Of a DNA stretch of 64,000 nt, positions 36,100-47,844 are shown one piece after another (the first letter of the stretch is position 1; each line of letters opens with the position of its first letter). The notes under the pieces were generated by a model, which searched no databases, was not told where the DNA came from, and was given only the letters and a program-made list of their open reading frames with translations. Position numbers and translations under genes: made by a program. The stretch comes from Lonicera japonica (taxonomy: Eukaryota; Streptophyta; Magnoliopsida; Dipsacales; Caprifoliaceae). Location: the NCBI GenBank assembly GCA_021464415.1, contig CM038467.1, positions 49,643,309 to 49,707,308 of the forward strand, read 5' to 3'.

Positions 36100-37214
36100 A
36101 CTCGTACATATATGATTCATATGATATTTGGTTCAAATATTGTATACAAACTAATTTCCAAACCATAACAATATATACATAATTATATGAGGGGGTATAC
36201 GCGCATACGCACTTGCAGGTAATACTTAGGGCTTGCGATATCTTAACATATAACGGGATTCTTACGTATTAACTGAAATTATATTGAAAACATGAATAAA
36301 GTAATGAAATTAACAACAAATCTTAGCCCAATACCCCATGTATGTGTGTGTCAGCCATTATATAAAGAAAACCCCCAATTTTTTATAAAAGTGAAGATGC
36401 AACACATAAACACTTGAAAAAAAGTTTAAATACCAGTATCCCCACCTCAATCAAGCAATCCCTTGAAGCTATGAGCACTAGATCGAGCCGTAGTCTGACA
36501 AATTAAGAAATCCCCAAAACAAAGCTTGAAATACTCATTAATGGAGGAAGGAAGTGGAGGAGGAAGATGATGATGGTGATGATGGAAAAGGTTCAATAAG
36601 AGGTAAAAAGCTAGGTGTGATCACTCTTTTTCACCCTTCACAAGAGGATTTTCACCTCTCTTAAGCACTCTTTCGAAATGGAGGTAAGTGGGGTGTAAAA
36701 GAAGGAAGGAAATGGACTTAAAAGGGAGAAAAACCCTCTAGTGAAGCTTTGATCAATCAGAGCTACCTCTAATCGATCAGAGGACACCCACTTCAAGCCC
36801 CTCTCATTTTCTTCGAAAATCACACTTTTTGAGGACTGTATCGACCCCCGAAATACATATGATTCTACTCGGCTTTCAAATAAAAGTTGTAGAGGGAAAT
36901 AAAATAAATCCATAGGCACTTACAAAAGTCAATTCGGGTTTAAGACGAAGAAGTTATGAATTTTCAAAGTTAGCAAAAAATTATAAATCGCGTAAAGGCA
37001 ATTTACGTGCCTAAAGCGAAGAATGGGGTTCGGACCACCCAGAACGCTTAATGATTACCCATGCAAGTTTAAATATGTACATATAACATATATAAAAGTA
37101 TAAATCATGTGGATATCCAAAACTCAAAATTTTTACACCTAGAACAAAATTTTCGCAATGATTGGAACATAGCTCATGGGAAGAATTGCCAAATAAAAAA
37201 AATGGGGTGTTACA
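36100..37214 (-). repeat. Del/Tekay-like gypsy 3' LTR, minus strand
   Basis: Read on the minus strand, the LTR begins TGTAACACCCC at 37214, directly after a polypurine tract and the end of pol. The lower boundary is uncertain and is given approximately. No gene lies within it. Confidence 0.55.
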
Positions 37215-37216
37215 AA

Positions 37217-37230
37217 TCTCCCCTCCATGG
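37217..37230 (-). other. Gypsy polypurine tract
   Basis: The minus strand reads CCATGGAGGGGAGA immediately before the LTR start TGTAACACCCC. Confidence 0.7.
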
Positions 37231-37860
37231 GTACTTGGCTTGAATTTCTGACTCAAGCTCCCAAGTAGCTTCTTCCATCCCGTGATGATGCTAGATCACC
37301 TTTAGAAGTGGAATGACTCTATTAAGAAGGACTTGTTATTTCCAGTCTACTAAGGCTATCGGTTGTGTCACATAAGATACATCTTCATTAACCTTGAGCT
37401 CTTCAACTGGAACCATATGTGATGGATCAAGGACATATTTTCAAAACATAGATACATGGAACACGTCATGAATTCGTTGAAGCTGAGGCAGTAATGCGAG
37501 TCGCTACGAAACAAAACCAACACGTTGAAGGACTTCAAATGGCTCTATGTATCTCGGGGCTAACTTGCCTTTGTTACCAAAGCGGACCATGCCATGATGA
37601 GGTTTGACCTTAAGAAACACATAGTCGCCTACTTCAAATTCAAGTGGTCGCCTTCTCTTGTTGGTATAACTCTTTTGTTGGGGGCTGTCGCTAGTCACTG
37701 TTTAATGAGTTTAATCTACTCCGAAGTATCTTGTACCAATTGTGGTTGCACGATCCATGAAGAAGGTAACCCGTTTATCTTCGTACATTTGCAGTAACCA
37801 AATATCAACTTTAAGGGAAGGATCGCAATTTTTTTTAACATCAAGAACAATATTGCAAAT
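37231..37860 (-). pseudogene. Del/Tekay-like pol C-terminus (integrase end)
   Basis: This is the last part of a gypsy polyprotein, just upstream of the 3' LTR. A 64-codon open piece (37504-37698) carries the GPY/F-type integrase C-terminal module: RRRPLEFEVGDYVFLKV, then GKLAPRYIEPFEVLQRVG. Shifted frames continue with DVFHVSMF, then LDPSHMVPVEEL, and end with GMEEATWELESEI, the chromodomain-like end typical of Del/Tekay elements. At least one frameshift and several stops interrupt it. Everything upstream of about 37860 (RT, RNase H, integrase core) is absent. Confidence 0.75.
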
Positions 37861-39111
37861 GAACGCAAACTCCAAGGTTTCTCTTTCTTTTTCCCCAAAT
37901 ATTGTATTTCTTGACAGGTAGACTTAACATGTTAAATTGCTCACAAAATGATGTTTTCATCCCCTTTTAACTAATCTCTCTTCATTCTTAGTTCAACAAC
38001 ACTTTCTTCATTGATTTGTTTATATCCCCAAATTCTTACGGTTTATTCACTCCTGATTTATGGAATATTTTTAACCAATTTTCACAAAATTACCCTTTTA
38101 AAACTTGAGAAGTATACCTACTAATTAAAATTATTGAACAAATGTATATTTAATTTTTAATTTAGATTCTTAATCAAAATATACTTCCATATAATTTTAT
38201 TTCTTAGCTTTCTTTAAAGTTCTATTCAAAACTCTTTACTACAAACTCTCTATATTAATTTTTTTTATCGATCAATTGGTCAATGGAAGAATATAAACCC
38301 TATAATTATAGGAATAATTAGGGGTTAGATTTAAAAAAAAATATATATGAGAAGCTGTTTTCCCCTTATTGCTATGAATTATATTTTCGAAGGTGTTTGT
38401 TTTGAAGTTTTGTATTGACTACTGTCAATTTTTTGGTTTTTTGAAACAACGCTAACTTGTTTAACAGTATTTACAATCATTCTTCTTTCATCAAATAGAA
38501 ATATGTGTCATAATTATCAAATCCTACCTAGACACCAACCCGGCAAAGGGACTAAGTAGGTAGGTAACTAGTTCAACCATTGGATCACTGGTTAAACGGC
38601 TATAAAAGACCATGCAAGAATTTAAATAATATAAAGATTTATATGGCTATAAGGGCCATTAGTCAAACCGCATAGCCAATATACAACATTACTAACATAG
38701 ATTAGATTACTATACGTGAAAAATAAGAACAAATATTTTAAATGACATGGCAACTATAACAAATGAAACGCATTTATAGGAGGATTGGATAAAATAACAA
38801 TAAATATCAGAGTTTCCATAACAAATGGTATTTATTAATGGCACAATATTTATTCTTTGGTAATATATACATTACTTTTCAGGTGTTGCATTGCCATTAA
38901 TTAAAATTTTCAAATTTTGTGTGATATGTATTTTCTATTTTTATACTACACTGATATTTCATATCTCCCCATTTGCCATTCACCGAGTATATAATTTGTC
39001 CCTAAAACTCCATTTTTTTATCAACCGAATATGTAAGACCACTTACTCTTACAAGGCCTCTTTTAATTAACAAGTCCATTTATTTTTGAGAAATATGCGC
39101 TTTCCAATTTC
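37861..39111. other. AT-rich intergenic stretch
   Basis: No coding or repeat structure that I could support. Confidence 0.5.
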
Positions 39112-39381
39112 CTAGTCATATAAATCATTTACATTAACATTCTCATTCCCATTTTTACTATCAACATTTGCATTCTCATTTTCACCATCAACATTTACAT
39201 TCTCATTTTCACTATTTGCATCCTCATTCCCATTTTCACCAGCAATATCTACATTTCCATCATTTCCATTCTCATTTTCACTATTTACATTCTTATTCAC
39301 ATTTTCTATATCAACATTTGGATTCTCATCTAAAGTATTCACATATTCATCATTTACATCCATATCTATATCCACATTCAC
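39112..39381 (-). repeat. Minisatellite-like frame rich in Asn/Glu/Asp/Val
   Basis: An open frame of 89 codons is built from short degenerate repeats of the type NENGNVD/SENENVNVD. At DNA level it is a 12-18-base imperfect repeat (CATTCTCATTTTCAC...). It could be a fragment of a low-complexity protein or simply an in-frame minisatellite. I do not recognise a domain. Confidence 0.4.
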
Positions 39382-39410
39382 ATTATCTTCATTTGAAAAT
39401 GAGGGAGTAG

Positions 39411-40299
39411 TTTTTTTTTACATACCTATCATAGAGCCTACAATAGATTATAAGACCAACTCTCTTCTTTTCTGAATTTTTCTCTCTTTGCATCTAGAGT
39501 CTTGTATCTTCTTGCTCGATATTGTTAGAACTAATAAAAATTTTGCAACAACTATCAAATAAGGAAGACTAGTACAAGTATACAAAATTACAAATAATCA
39601 AGAAATACACCTAATATTATACAACTAATCAAGAATAACACTAATATTTAACAACTAAATATCTAAATCTAATAATATAAAATTATGGCTTTTGTCTTTT
39701 GAGTAATATATTCAACAAATCAACATTCAACAAGATAAACAACTCATCAATATTCCAAGAAATATACTTCATATCATGCTATTAATCATTAATCAAGAAA
39801 TATGCAAGTAATATACTCCATAAATTCATAAGCATAAAAAATTTGGGCTTAAGATTTAAGGAGTAGTTAACCAGTTAACCTTGGTCGGTGGTCGGAGGTG
39901 AGGAGTGAGAACGGTGGAGTCGCTGGTTGCTGTCGCTAGGAGCCTGGAAAAGTGGGAGGAAAGGTGGAGTGCTCATAATTGGAGAGGTGGAGGGGAATTG
40001 GGGAAAACGGAAATAAAAAGAAAAGAGAAAGAGGCAAAGTAAGCTCGCAGGTTCTCTTTCCTCACTTAATTTCATTCCAATTTTCAAAGTGCCCTGCAAG
40101 TTTTCTTTATTACAATTAGATACCTTTGATTATAATTTTTTTTTGGTGCCCTTTCTCTAAGTGGGGCCCTAGGCATTTGCCTAGGTTGCATGCCCCTCTG
40201 GCCAGCTCTACCTATCCATTCTTTCTACCATATCCCCATAAGCAACCTTAGCCTCTGCCGCCTTCTCCCCATAAGGACTATTTAGCTCATCCAATTGTA
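39411..40299. other. Intergenic DNA with a possible transposon end
   Basis: At 40150-40212 the sequence GGGGCCCTAGGCATTTGCCTAGG...GCCCCTCTGGCCAGCTCTA resembles the end of a plant DNA transposon ('agggccggccc...ggcaaatgcctagggcccc' type). The partner end was not found. No gene otherwise. Confidence 0.35.
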
Positions 40300-40808
40300 A
40301 GGAATTAGGGCAGTAATCATGCATCACATACACTAATTTACGCACTAATCTTTAAACCCTAGGATCTATGCTGTTCAATAAAATCGACAGAAGACATACC
40401 TTATATGCGATTTGGTGTCAATGAAATGAACAGGATGGATCGGATCCTTCTGTTGTTGTCGTCCTTAGCGTAGAAACTACGACGCCTCTACGGTATGCAC
40501 ACACGAACGAGATGAGATCCTTGCTTGGTGTACTAGCGCCTTCTAGGGTTCTCTCAATTATATCGACTCTCTAGCCTCTCTAAGTTTCCTTAACGGCCAA
40601 GATAAATAAAGGTTCCCTTTTATTAGGGAACCCTAGTGAGAACCCTAAGCAACAAACGAACTAGGCCCAAGTCCAACTTGGCTCGTTTTAATTCATTTTG
40701 ATCCAACTCGTTTTGGTGTGCGACCCTGTAGGTTTTACACTCTTTGGCAGTATAATTAAAATCCCGTTTTATTATACGAATAGTAAGCGGTCTCTAGTAA
40801 AACATTAC
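40300..40808 (-). repeat. Ty1/copia 3' LTR, distal part (split by the Tat insertion)
   Basis: This is the continuation of the copia LTR at 57892-58707. Joining the two across the 17-kb insertion, with one ATTAC removed, gives a continuous LTR of about 1.3 kb. The outer limit near 40300 is approximate. The last five bases, 40804-40808 (ATTAC), are the target-site copy of the inserted Tat element. Confidence 0.6.
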
Positions 40809-41986
40809 TGTGAGAATCCGCAAATGCGACCCCCGGGTCTCGTCCCCGTTTGGCATGGGCGTCTGAAACGTCGGAAAGGATCCCGTCGTCCCATTTGCTT
40901 GGAGTGTTTTGATAATTCATATCGGGTGTCCCTCTATCCTGTTTCTAGGTACATGAGGGTTTATTCAGAGTCGCCAATACGTTTTACGAGAAAACAGACG
41001 AAAAGGGGTCGTGTAAGAGAAGAGGCTACATATAAGCCTTTCTTTACACGTTTGTCTACGAAACCAGGATTCTATGGGGTTCGGGAACTATATTACGGTT
41101 TGGGAAGGTGTTAAGCACCCATTCCGCCCTTTCGGTCTCTAGTGGACTTATATGTTTATTTTATGTTGAAGAACTTAGATGTTTTTACTAATAGTCTACT
41201 ATTTCTCGAATAAAAAACCCTAATTTTTAGGGAAAGCGGGAAAGGGTATGAAAAGCCTTTGTGTTCCGAGATCCGATGTTTTTATTATTGAAAGATGTAA
41301 ATACAAATGGCAAAACCTTTTATTTTGAAAGAGTATCCCGTATTATTTCCTCAGATAATGACGGTTTTCTCGTGTTGTGATTACTTTCGTAAAAAGTTCG
41401 GATTTATATCGGGACTAATTTAATATGGAACTAGAACTCTTTGAGGAGAGTTATCAGACACGTCGCAGTCTATAGAGAAGACATGATATGTTGATTTTAA
41501 TTTCTAGGTAAGTTTTATCAGTCCGGGGTTTTGGAAACAGGATTTATCCGGACGATAATGTACTTACTCTTCTGGTTTTAAAAAAATGGTTTTATCAGGG
41601 TCTTTTATTTTGAAAACGATAGACTATTTGTAAACTAAAAATAAGTTTATTCAAATAAAATGTGGACAGAACAACAGAAGTAAAACAAGTACACATATAT
41701 CTAATTTTAAATACTAGAAGGGACTTTCTTTACCTTCCCGACGAGAATAATAATAAGAAAGAAAATATAATACGGCAGAGGGGTCTCCGGCGATAATGAT
41801 CTTCTCTTTCTTCAGATATTTCCGAGAGATCAATTCCAGAGACGGGACACGTCGAGTGTCGAGAATAGATTCGATAATTCTTCAGAAATAAGACGATAAT
41901 AGAAAATGCTTGATAATAAAATCAGACTAAGGCTCCCAAATTCTCAGATCCAAACTCCCCCTCCTTAAACCCTTGGGGGTGTTGGA

Positions 41987-41996
41987 CTATTTATAG
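41987..41996 (-). promoter_or_regulatory. LTR TATA box (3' LTR)
   Basis: CTATAAATAG on the minus strand, 15 bases downstream of the palindrome array. The matching box in the 5' LTR is at 57512-57521. Confidence 0.7.
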
Positions 41997-42010
41997 TGCT
42001 CGGGAGAGAA

Positions 42011-42250
42011 TGTCGTGCGACATATCTCCCAAAAGGGGAAGTGTCGCGCGACATCTCCATTCACTGTACCTATTTGTCGCGCGACATATCTCCTTGTCGC
42101 GTGACAAACGGCTGAAGTGATGTGTTCTGACACTGTGATGTGTCAGAAAGTGGTTGGTCGGGTGCAGAGGGGTTTGTCGCGCGACATAGGGGTGATTGTC
42201 GCGCGACATATCAGGGATTGTCGCGCGACAATGTGATATGTCGTGCGACA
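42011..42250. promoter_or_regulatory. Palindrome array in 3' LTR promoter (8 copies)
   Basis: Eight 12-base sites close to TGTCGCGCGACA start at 42011, 42042, 42075, 42095, 42175, 42197, 42219 and 42239. The full-length form TTGTCGCGCGACAA is a perfect palindrome. Variants (GTCGTGCGAC, GTCGCGTGAC) differ by CG-to-TG changes, as expected from deamination of methylated CpG. The array lies just upstream of the LTR TATA box on the minus strand. Binding-site function is inferred. Confidence 0.75.
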
Positions 42251-42388
42251 ATCTCTCTAAAAAACATGTTTATTGGCCGACAAACCCTTCTAGGGTAGTT
42301 TTGGGTGCTAAGTGGGTCCCGAACCCAAAACAGCAGTTCTCGAAGGTCGTTAGGGTTCTTGCGGGGGTCACGGATCGGGGTGTCTACA

Positions 42389-43500
42389 GACCCTCTCGAC
42401 TCAAGCTCCTTGCTTGCAAGGACTTGAGGCGACTGGAAGAGACCATGATCCATGGCTCCCGCATGAACTCTAAGGAAATGTATGCATGCAGAAGTGCTTG
42501 TAAATGCCTCCGGAGAGGGCTTGGTGATTGGATTGCCTCCGCAGAGGGCTTGTGTTACCTCATTGCCTCTCTCGAGGACTTTCATTTGCTCAACTTGCCT
42601 CAGATGGGAGGGCTACCATTGGGCCTCAGGTGGGAGGACTACCATTGTGCCTCTCTGGGAGGGCTTTCGTGAGTAACTTTGCCTCTGAAGAGGGCTTGTG
42701 TTGTTTTCTTGGTGAATTCTCTTAGACTTCTAGAGTGAGAGAGAGAAATCCTTGTGAGGGTGAAAAGAGCTCCTCAAGGTCTAATCTTATTCGGATGTTC
42801 GTTTTCCTATATCTTTCTTGAACTTTATTCTCATGTTTTCCTCGCGTGAGGATACTTTTCTCAGAAGTTAGTTTTCGATTTTTCCTTTGCTCTTCCGTAG
42901 AGTGATGATTCGAGGTTTTTCCAAACCATCTCTTCTTTATCGTGCTGAAAAGAAAATTTGTTTGAAAGTTCAATCTCTGATCTCTGTTCTCTTCTTAGTT
43001 TTCTCTTTGGTGGGCCCACATCGTATTCTGTTTTTCGATGTCCTTATTTCTCCCTCTTTTGGAAAAGACTTTTCCTGGCCTTCTCTGTTTTTGACCAGGA
43101 GTCTTTTTATCCCTTTGTTGCGATCAGGAGCCTTACTCACCCAAAACGAAGCCCTGAGCCGGTTTTTTGGCATAGCTGTCACTTTTGGTGTGGCTCCCCC
43201 TGTCACTCTACATTTCTGTTTCTCTTGCTCGCTCCGGGCGCTCATACGGGTTCTTTCTCTTTTCTACTCTTTCAATTTTTTCTATTCCCGTCTCATCTTG
43301 GCATTTTGCCTCTTTTGATGGTCTCGGTCCTTTCGGGAGATCAGAGATTAGCAGTGGTATTTTGTTCTCGCATTTTTCGGAGAGATGATTTGGGAGTTTT
43401 TTCCTTAGATTTTCATCCTGGGTGTGCGGTTTTTAGCAATTTTTTCGAAAACTGCTTGTCTGAAGTACCCCTGTAGGGAAAAAAAATATGAGACAAAGGT
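42389..43500. other. Region between 3' LTR and first antisense gene
   Basis: No supported gene; several 60-170-codon frames on both strands overlap one another and are Phe/Ser-rich without domains. Between about 42505 and 42705 a degenerate unit of about 36 bases ('TTGCCTC.G.GAGGGCTT') repeats five or six times. The minus-strand sequence next to the LTR, TCGAGAGGGTC, may serve as a weak polypurine tract. Confidence 0.5.
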
Positions 43501-43525
43501 CAAAAAATTAGGGGAGGGGGGAGAT

Positions 43526-43590
43526 TGCCGCGCAACATTTCGGTGAGGGGGTCTTTGTTGCGCGACAATGTGTCCATTTGTCGCGCGACA
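43526..43590. promoter_or_regulatory. Palindrome array upstream of first antisense gene (3 copies)
   Basis: Sites at 43526 (TGCCGCGCAACA), 43556 (TGTTGCGCGACA) and 43579 (TGTCGCGCGACA, exact) match the LTR motif. They lie 170-234 bases upstream of the ATG at 43760. No canonical TATA box was found here. The putative 5' untranslated region has a CGACTTTT unit repeated four times (43707-43738). Confidence 0.65.
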
Positions 43591-43759
43591 ATCCTCTTCA
43601 CTAGATATTCTCTTGCTGAGCTCATTCCACCTCATTCTCTCCTTTCTCTTTCTCTCTCTAGCTCTCCTTCTCTCTTCTTTCTAGCGCAGAAGCCCTGCCG
43701 CTTTTTCGACTTTTCGACTTTTCGACTTTTCGACTTTTCCATATATTCTACCTACACCG

Positions 43760-46700
43760 ATGGACCCTGTACATCCGGACAGACTGGAGGGTGACCAGGA
43801 GGAGGTCACCTTCACTAACGCTCAGGGCGTTCTCCGCTGTAGCCCTTACCATGACGATTGGGCGGATCTTGATTGGTATGATGAGGATGGGATAGACCGC
43901 GGTCGGGCGGTGGTCTATCGAGATGCTATCCGGGCTGCTTCGGTCCCGGACATTCCGTGGCTCTTGATGGAGCCTGTTTCTCACGAGATTCGTCGTCGAT
44001 CTCTGGTATGTCTTTTTTTCGTGTTTTTATCTGTTCTGTTTCTTGTCGTTTCCTGTATTTATTTTAAACAATGTTAGTATGCATGTCTGCCTAGGAATAA
44101 CGTCCAATTTTAGCGAACACATACTTTTACTTGTGATACCTCTTAGGTTTTTAGAAAACTACATATTGTACCCTCATAATCATATGTCTCATAATTACAC
44201 CAAAGTACCCTCAGGTTTGGAAAATTACATAATTTACCCCTATAACCCCATATCTCTCATAATTACACCAAAGTACCCTCAGGTTTGGAAAATTACATAA
44301 TTTACCCCTATAACTCTATATCTCTCATAATTACACCAAAGTACCCTCAGGTTTGAAAAATTACATAATTTACCCCTATAGCCCTATATCTCTCATAATT
44401 ACACCAAAGTACCCTCAGGTTTGGAAAATTACATAATTTACCCCTATAACGCTATATCTCTCATAATTACACCAAAGTACCCTCAGGTTTGGAAAATTAC
44501 ATAATTTACCCCTATAGCCCTATATCTCTCATAATTACACCAAAGTACCCTCAGGTTTGGAAAATTACATAATTTACCCCTATAACCCTATATCTCTCAT
44601 AATTACACCAAAGTACCCTCAGGTTTGAAAAATTACATAATTTACCCCTATAACCCTATATATCTCATAATTACACCAAAGTACCCTCAAGTTTGGAAAA
44701 TTACATAATTTACCCCTATAGCCCTATATCTCTCATAACTACACCAAAGTACTCTCAGGTTTGGAAAATTACATAATTTACCCCTATAACTCTATATCTC
44801 TCATAATTACACCAAAGTACCCTCAAGTTTGGAAAATTACATAATTTACCCCTATAACCCTATATCTCTCATAATTACACCAAAGTACCCTCATAACCCT
44901 GTACTCGTTCTTTTGTCTGCAGTGGGTTGGCCGTGGTTGGGGTTCCCCCAACACCATCTCTTTGGAGTGGCGACAGGCACCGGCCCCTTTCCAGGAGTTG
45001 CTCCTCGCGACTCCTTTCGGCTCTTTCTTTGATGCCCTCCCGGAGCGGGTGTCTAGAGCAGCTGTGTTGGTGTCGGCTTTAGCCTGCCACTGGTGGGACA
45101 CTACCCATACCTTCCACTGGAGCTGGGGGGAGATGACGATGACCCCCTTGATTTGTTTGCTTTGACCGGGATTCCTTCAGGGGGTCCTTATACAGATTGA
45201 CGTTCCCTTGCGTCTGACGGCAGAGGGTATCGTAGGTGCACTTGGGTGGTTTCCTGAGCGACGGAGTTCAGGCGATACGATCCCCCGGGCGGTTCTGGTC
45301 ACGCGCCTAGCCACAGAGAGAGCTCGCTTGGTTGCTTCAGAAGCTTTGATGACTCGTCAGGAGGCGCGTCAGTATGCTCGCGTCCTTCTTCTTCTGACGC
45401 TCCATGATCTGTTTGAGGCCCGTGGGGGGGACACGGCCCATCTCTGGTGGCTGCCCTATATTCGGGATTTCAGCATCATGTTCGACTATGATTGGGGAGG
45501 CTTCATTCTCGCAGTCCTATATGATGCCATGGACCAGGTTTCTCTCCATTTAGCCCTGAACCTCAAGGGCTTCTCATTGCTATGGGAGGTACATACTCTT
45601 GTTCCCTTATCCTTGTTCTAGTCCTTTATTTTTTATTATCTGTTGTTGCTGATATCCTTTCTGTCTCTTCTTCAGAGTTAGTTCGTGGCGTATACCCGTT
45701 TGGGTCGCGCCCAGGTAGATCTCCTCGTTGAGAACGAGGACCAGTTCCCCTTTCTCCGCCGATTTATTGCGGGGGAACTACAGGGCTCCCTACGTATACA
45801 GGACTCAGGAGACCGGAGCTGCTGCCATTCACGACCTGCTGGAGGAGCAGGTAAATATCTTTAGTATTTTCTCTTTTCAAAAAATAAAGTAAAAAATAGA
45901 ATATAAATGTCTGAAATAAAATTTTGTTCTCTTTGTAGATTGAGTAGGTCCCCTGGGGTGATCTGGGCCCTCACTATGGATATGGCCGTGCTCTGACCGC
46001 CTCGAGGACCAGGCGGCTGATTAGGGATGAGTACGGCCTCCATTTTTACTTGGGTGAGAGGGTCATTCGCCAGCATACACCGGCGCAGTGGCCTCGAGTT
46101 CCGCTATTTCCACCGGTTCTGATGAGGCGGACGGGCGAGATCGATCTAGTGACGGTGCAGGCTTTGGTGGATGGTCTCGGCTTTCAGACGTTCGCTGAGG
46201 AGGGGGACTATGCCGCTTTCGCTGCCCGCTACTTGATGAGGGAGCCGAAGGGGACTCGGGGACGGGTCTTCTATGACAGATACCGGGCGTTGGGAGGTGA
46301 TCCCAACTATATACGAGGGCAGACCCACCTAGCTAGGATGGTCCCGGGTCACCTGCCATCTGTCCCCGATCAGAAGGACAACATTTTAGATTCTGACGAT
46401 GATGATCCCGAGGGAGAGAGGGGCGTCCCTGTTGGTGCTGAGGGAGGCGGTGATAGGCCCGAGGGTGGTGATGATAGACCCGAGGGCGGTGAGGGAGGTG
46501 GAGCGGCGGTCGTTCCAGAGCAGCCCCCTCAGACGACGCATAGAGAGGAGCAGCCTGCTGGCCTTTCGGTGTCTCCAGAGGTCCTTTTCGATGCTGCCGA
46601 GGTTGCTGAGGGGAGAGCAGGGTTTTCCGAGAGATCCTGAGAGCCTGCAGACCTAGGAGCAGATTATGAGCAGTTTGGGCGGACCCCTCCGGCTGCGGCG

Positions 46701-47508
46701 ACTACTCCTTCTGGTGGGGTCCCGCCTCTGAGAGCGACGGCTTTGGTGGATCCCCCAGGTGTTCGTACCTTCGCCACACTGACTCCGCTTCTGTTGGCTG
46801 TTATGGGCCCTCCGGCCCGTTCTCCAGGTTTCGGGGGTTCTTCATCTCGGCCTCCCTTGTTCCCGATCCGTGAGGAGGGCGGGTCCACTTCTGCTGATGT
46901 TCCGGCGGGGTCGTCCATTCCTTGGGTAGATCTACCCCCACTTCCCAGGGATATCTCTTATGTCGGCACCGGATTACGTCGATACACCGTCCCTGAGTAT
47001 CCTCTTCCTGAGGACGCTTTTGATTACTTGGGTGGTCACTCTGATGACGAGGTACCTTTTTCAACTTCTCTTGATACCTTTATATCTATATTTATCTATT
47101 TTGACTGTGATGATTCTCTTATCTTATGTCTTTTTACAGCGGGTGAGTATACGGGTGGCAGATCTGCGGGCTTGGCATGCCCAGTATCTCTACAGCTGGA
47201 ACCTGCTCCAGTATGTCGGTCGAGACCCTCCAGCATATATGCGCGACTATCAGAGGGCTATAGACGTTTCGTTACGGCCGGACGACCCCCTGACTTCTTC
47301 TCATGCTCGGTCGGAGTCTCAGAGGAGTAGTAGTAGGACCTCCAGGCGCTCTCGATCCTCGGTGATCCGTCCCACGGCTCCTGTCCAGTCGACGGGGCCT
47401 TCTCAGGCGGCAGTTCCTCCTGCTCAGGGCGTCCCAGTTGTCGACCTCACTCCCGAGGAGGGCTCGGGTGATAGTGGGAGCGTGTCAAAACGCGCTCGAG
47501 TAGACTAG
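43760..47508 (+). CDS. Plant mobile domain (MAIN-like) protein, inferred 5 exons, antisense passenger of the Tat element
   Basis: Proposed exons are 43760-44005, 44923-45588, 45682-45850, 45948-47051 and 47140-47508, all with GT-AG borders and phase 0, encoding about 850 residues. Exons 1-3 form a plant mobile domain (aminotransferase-like PMD, as in MAIN and PP7-long proteins). Recognisable pieces are EMTMTPL, LRLTAEGIVGALG, YARVLLLLTLHDLF and HLWWLPYIRDFS followed by YDWGG. Exon 4 has an acidic DSDDDDPEGE patch and a Gly/Pro-rich linker. Exon 5 has RVADLRAWHAQYLYSW, a Ser/Arg stretch and a final KRARVD that could be a nuclear-localisation signal. Using the second AG at introns 2 and 3 avoids TAG codons. 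Damage: length changes in C or G runs near 45143, 45180 and 45770, and TGA at 46638. Related proteins act in the nucleus in meristem maintenance and silencing; the role here is unknown. Confidence 0.65.
44150..44893. repeat. 68-bp tandem repeat, about 11 copies, in intron 1
   Basis: The anchor ATAATTACACCAAAGTACCC recurs at 44191, 44259, 44327 and then every 68 bases to about 44871. Copies differ by one to a few bases (for example AACCCTATA, AGCCCTATA, AACTCTATA). The array fills most of the 917-base intron 1 of the antisense gene and stops about 30 bases before its acceptor. Confidence 0.9.
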
Positions 47509-47844
47509 CTTCTTTTCTGCACTTTTGTTAGTTCTGACAGATATGTACATGTTTTTTAGACAGAATTTTAGTTTAAAAACTGTTCTTTTATTGGATTCAT
47601 GAAATATCTTTGCTTCTGATTATACTTTTATTCTCCGTTTGCGTAAGACAAATATATATATATATATATACATATATGTATGAGTAAAAATGTTTTTTAG
47701 GAGCCATACCTTGTAGTGAAATGATACTCATGTTTCCTGCAAAAGAACAAAATGAGAACAAAAATGTATCCAGAAATGATTCTTTTGGCAAAAATGACTC
47801 TTACGGGAGAAGAAAACAAAAAATAGGTTCGCCCTGAATGGGTT

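Larger units (their letters stand above)
40809..42388 (-). repeat. Tat element 3' LTR
   Basis: It runs from TGTGAGAATCC (lower end) to GGTGTCTACA (upper end), 1,580 bases, and reads TGTAGACACC...GGATTCTCACA on its own strand. It holds a minus-strand TATA box (41987-41996) preceded by the palindrome array (42011-42250). The 138-codon frame at 40698-41114 is LTR sequence and not a gene. Confidence 0.9.

Noticed and set aside
40698..41114. 138-codon frame, with a similar 96-codon frame at 56335-56625
   Set aside because: These are LTR sequence of the Tat element read on the non-transcribed strand; they show no domain.
42887..43476. Overlapping 143- and 172-codon plus-strand frames
   Set aside because: Phe/Ser/Leu-rich and overlapping in different frames, no family resemblance, and they precede the palindrome array of the real antisense gene.
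44150..44893. Regular 68-bp repeats resembling a CRISPR-like array
   Set aside because: The whole unit repeats with no unique spacers, and the DNA is plant nuclear. It is an ordinary tandem repeat.
46146..47064. Minus-strand frames of 60-87 codons under exon 4 of the PMD gene
   Set aside because: Shadows of the GC-rich coding strand; Gly/Pro/Arg-rich without motifs.
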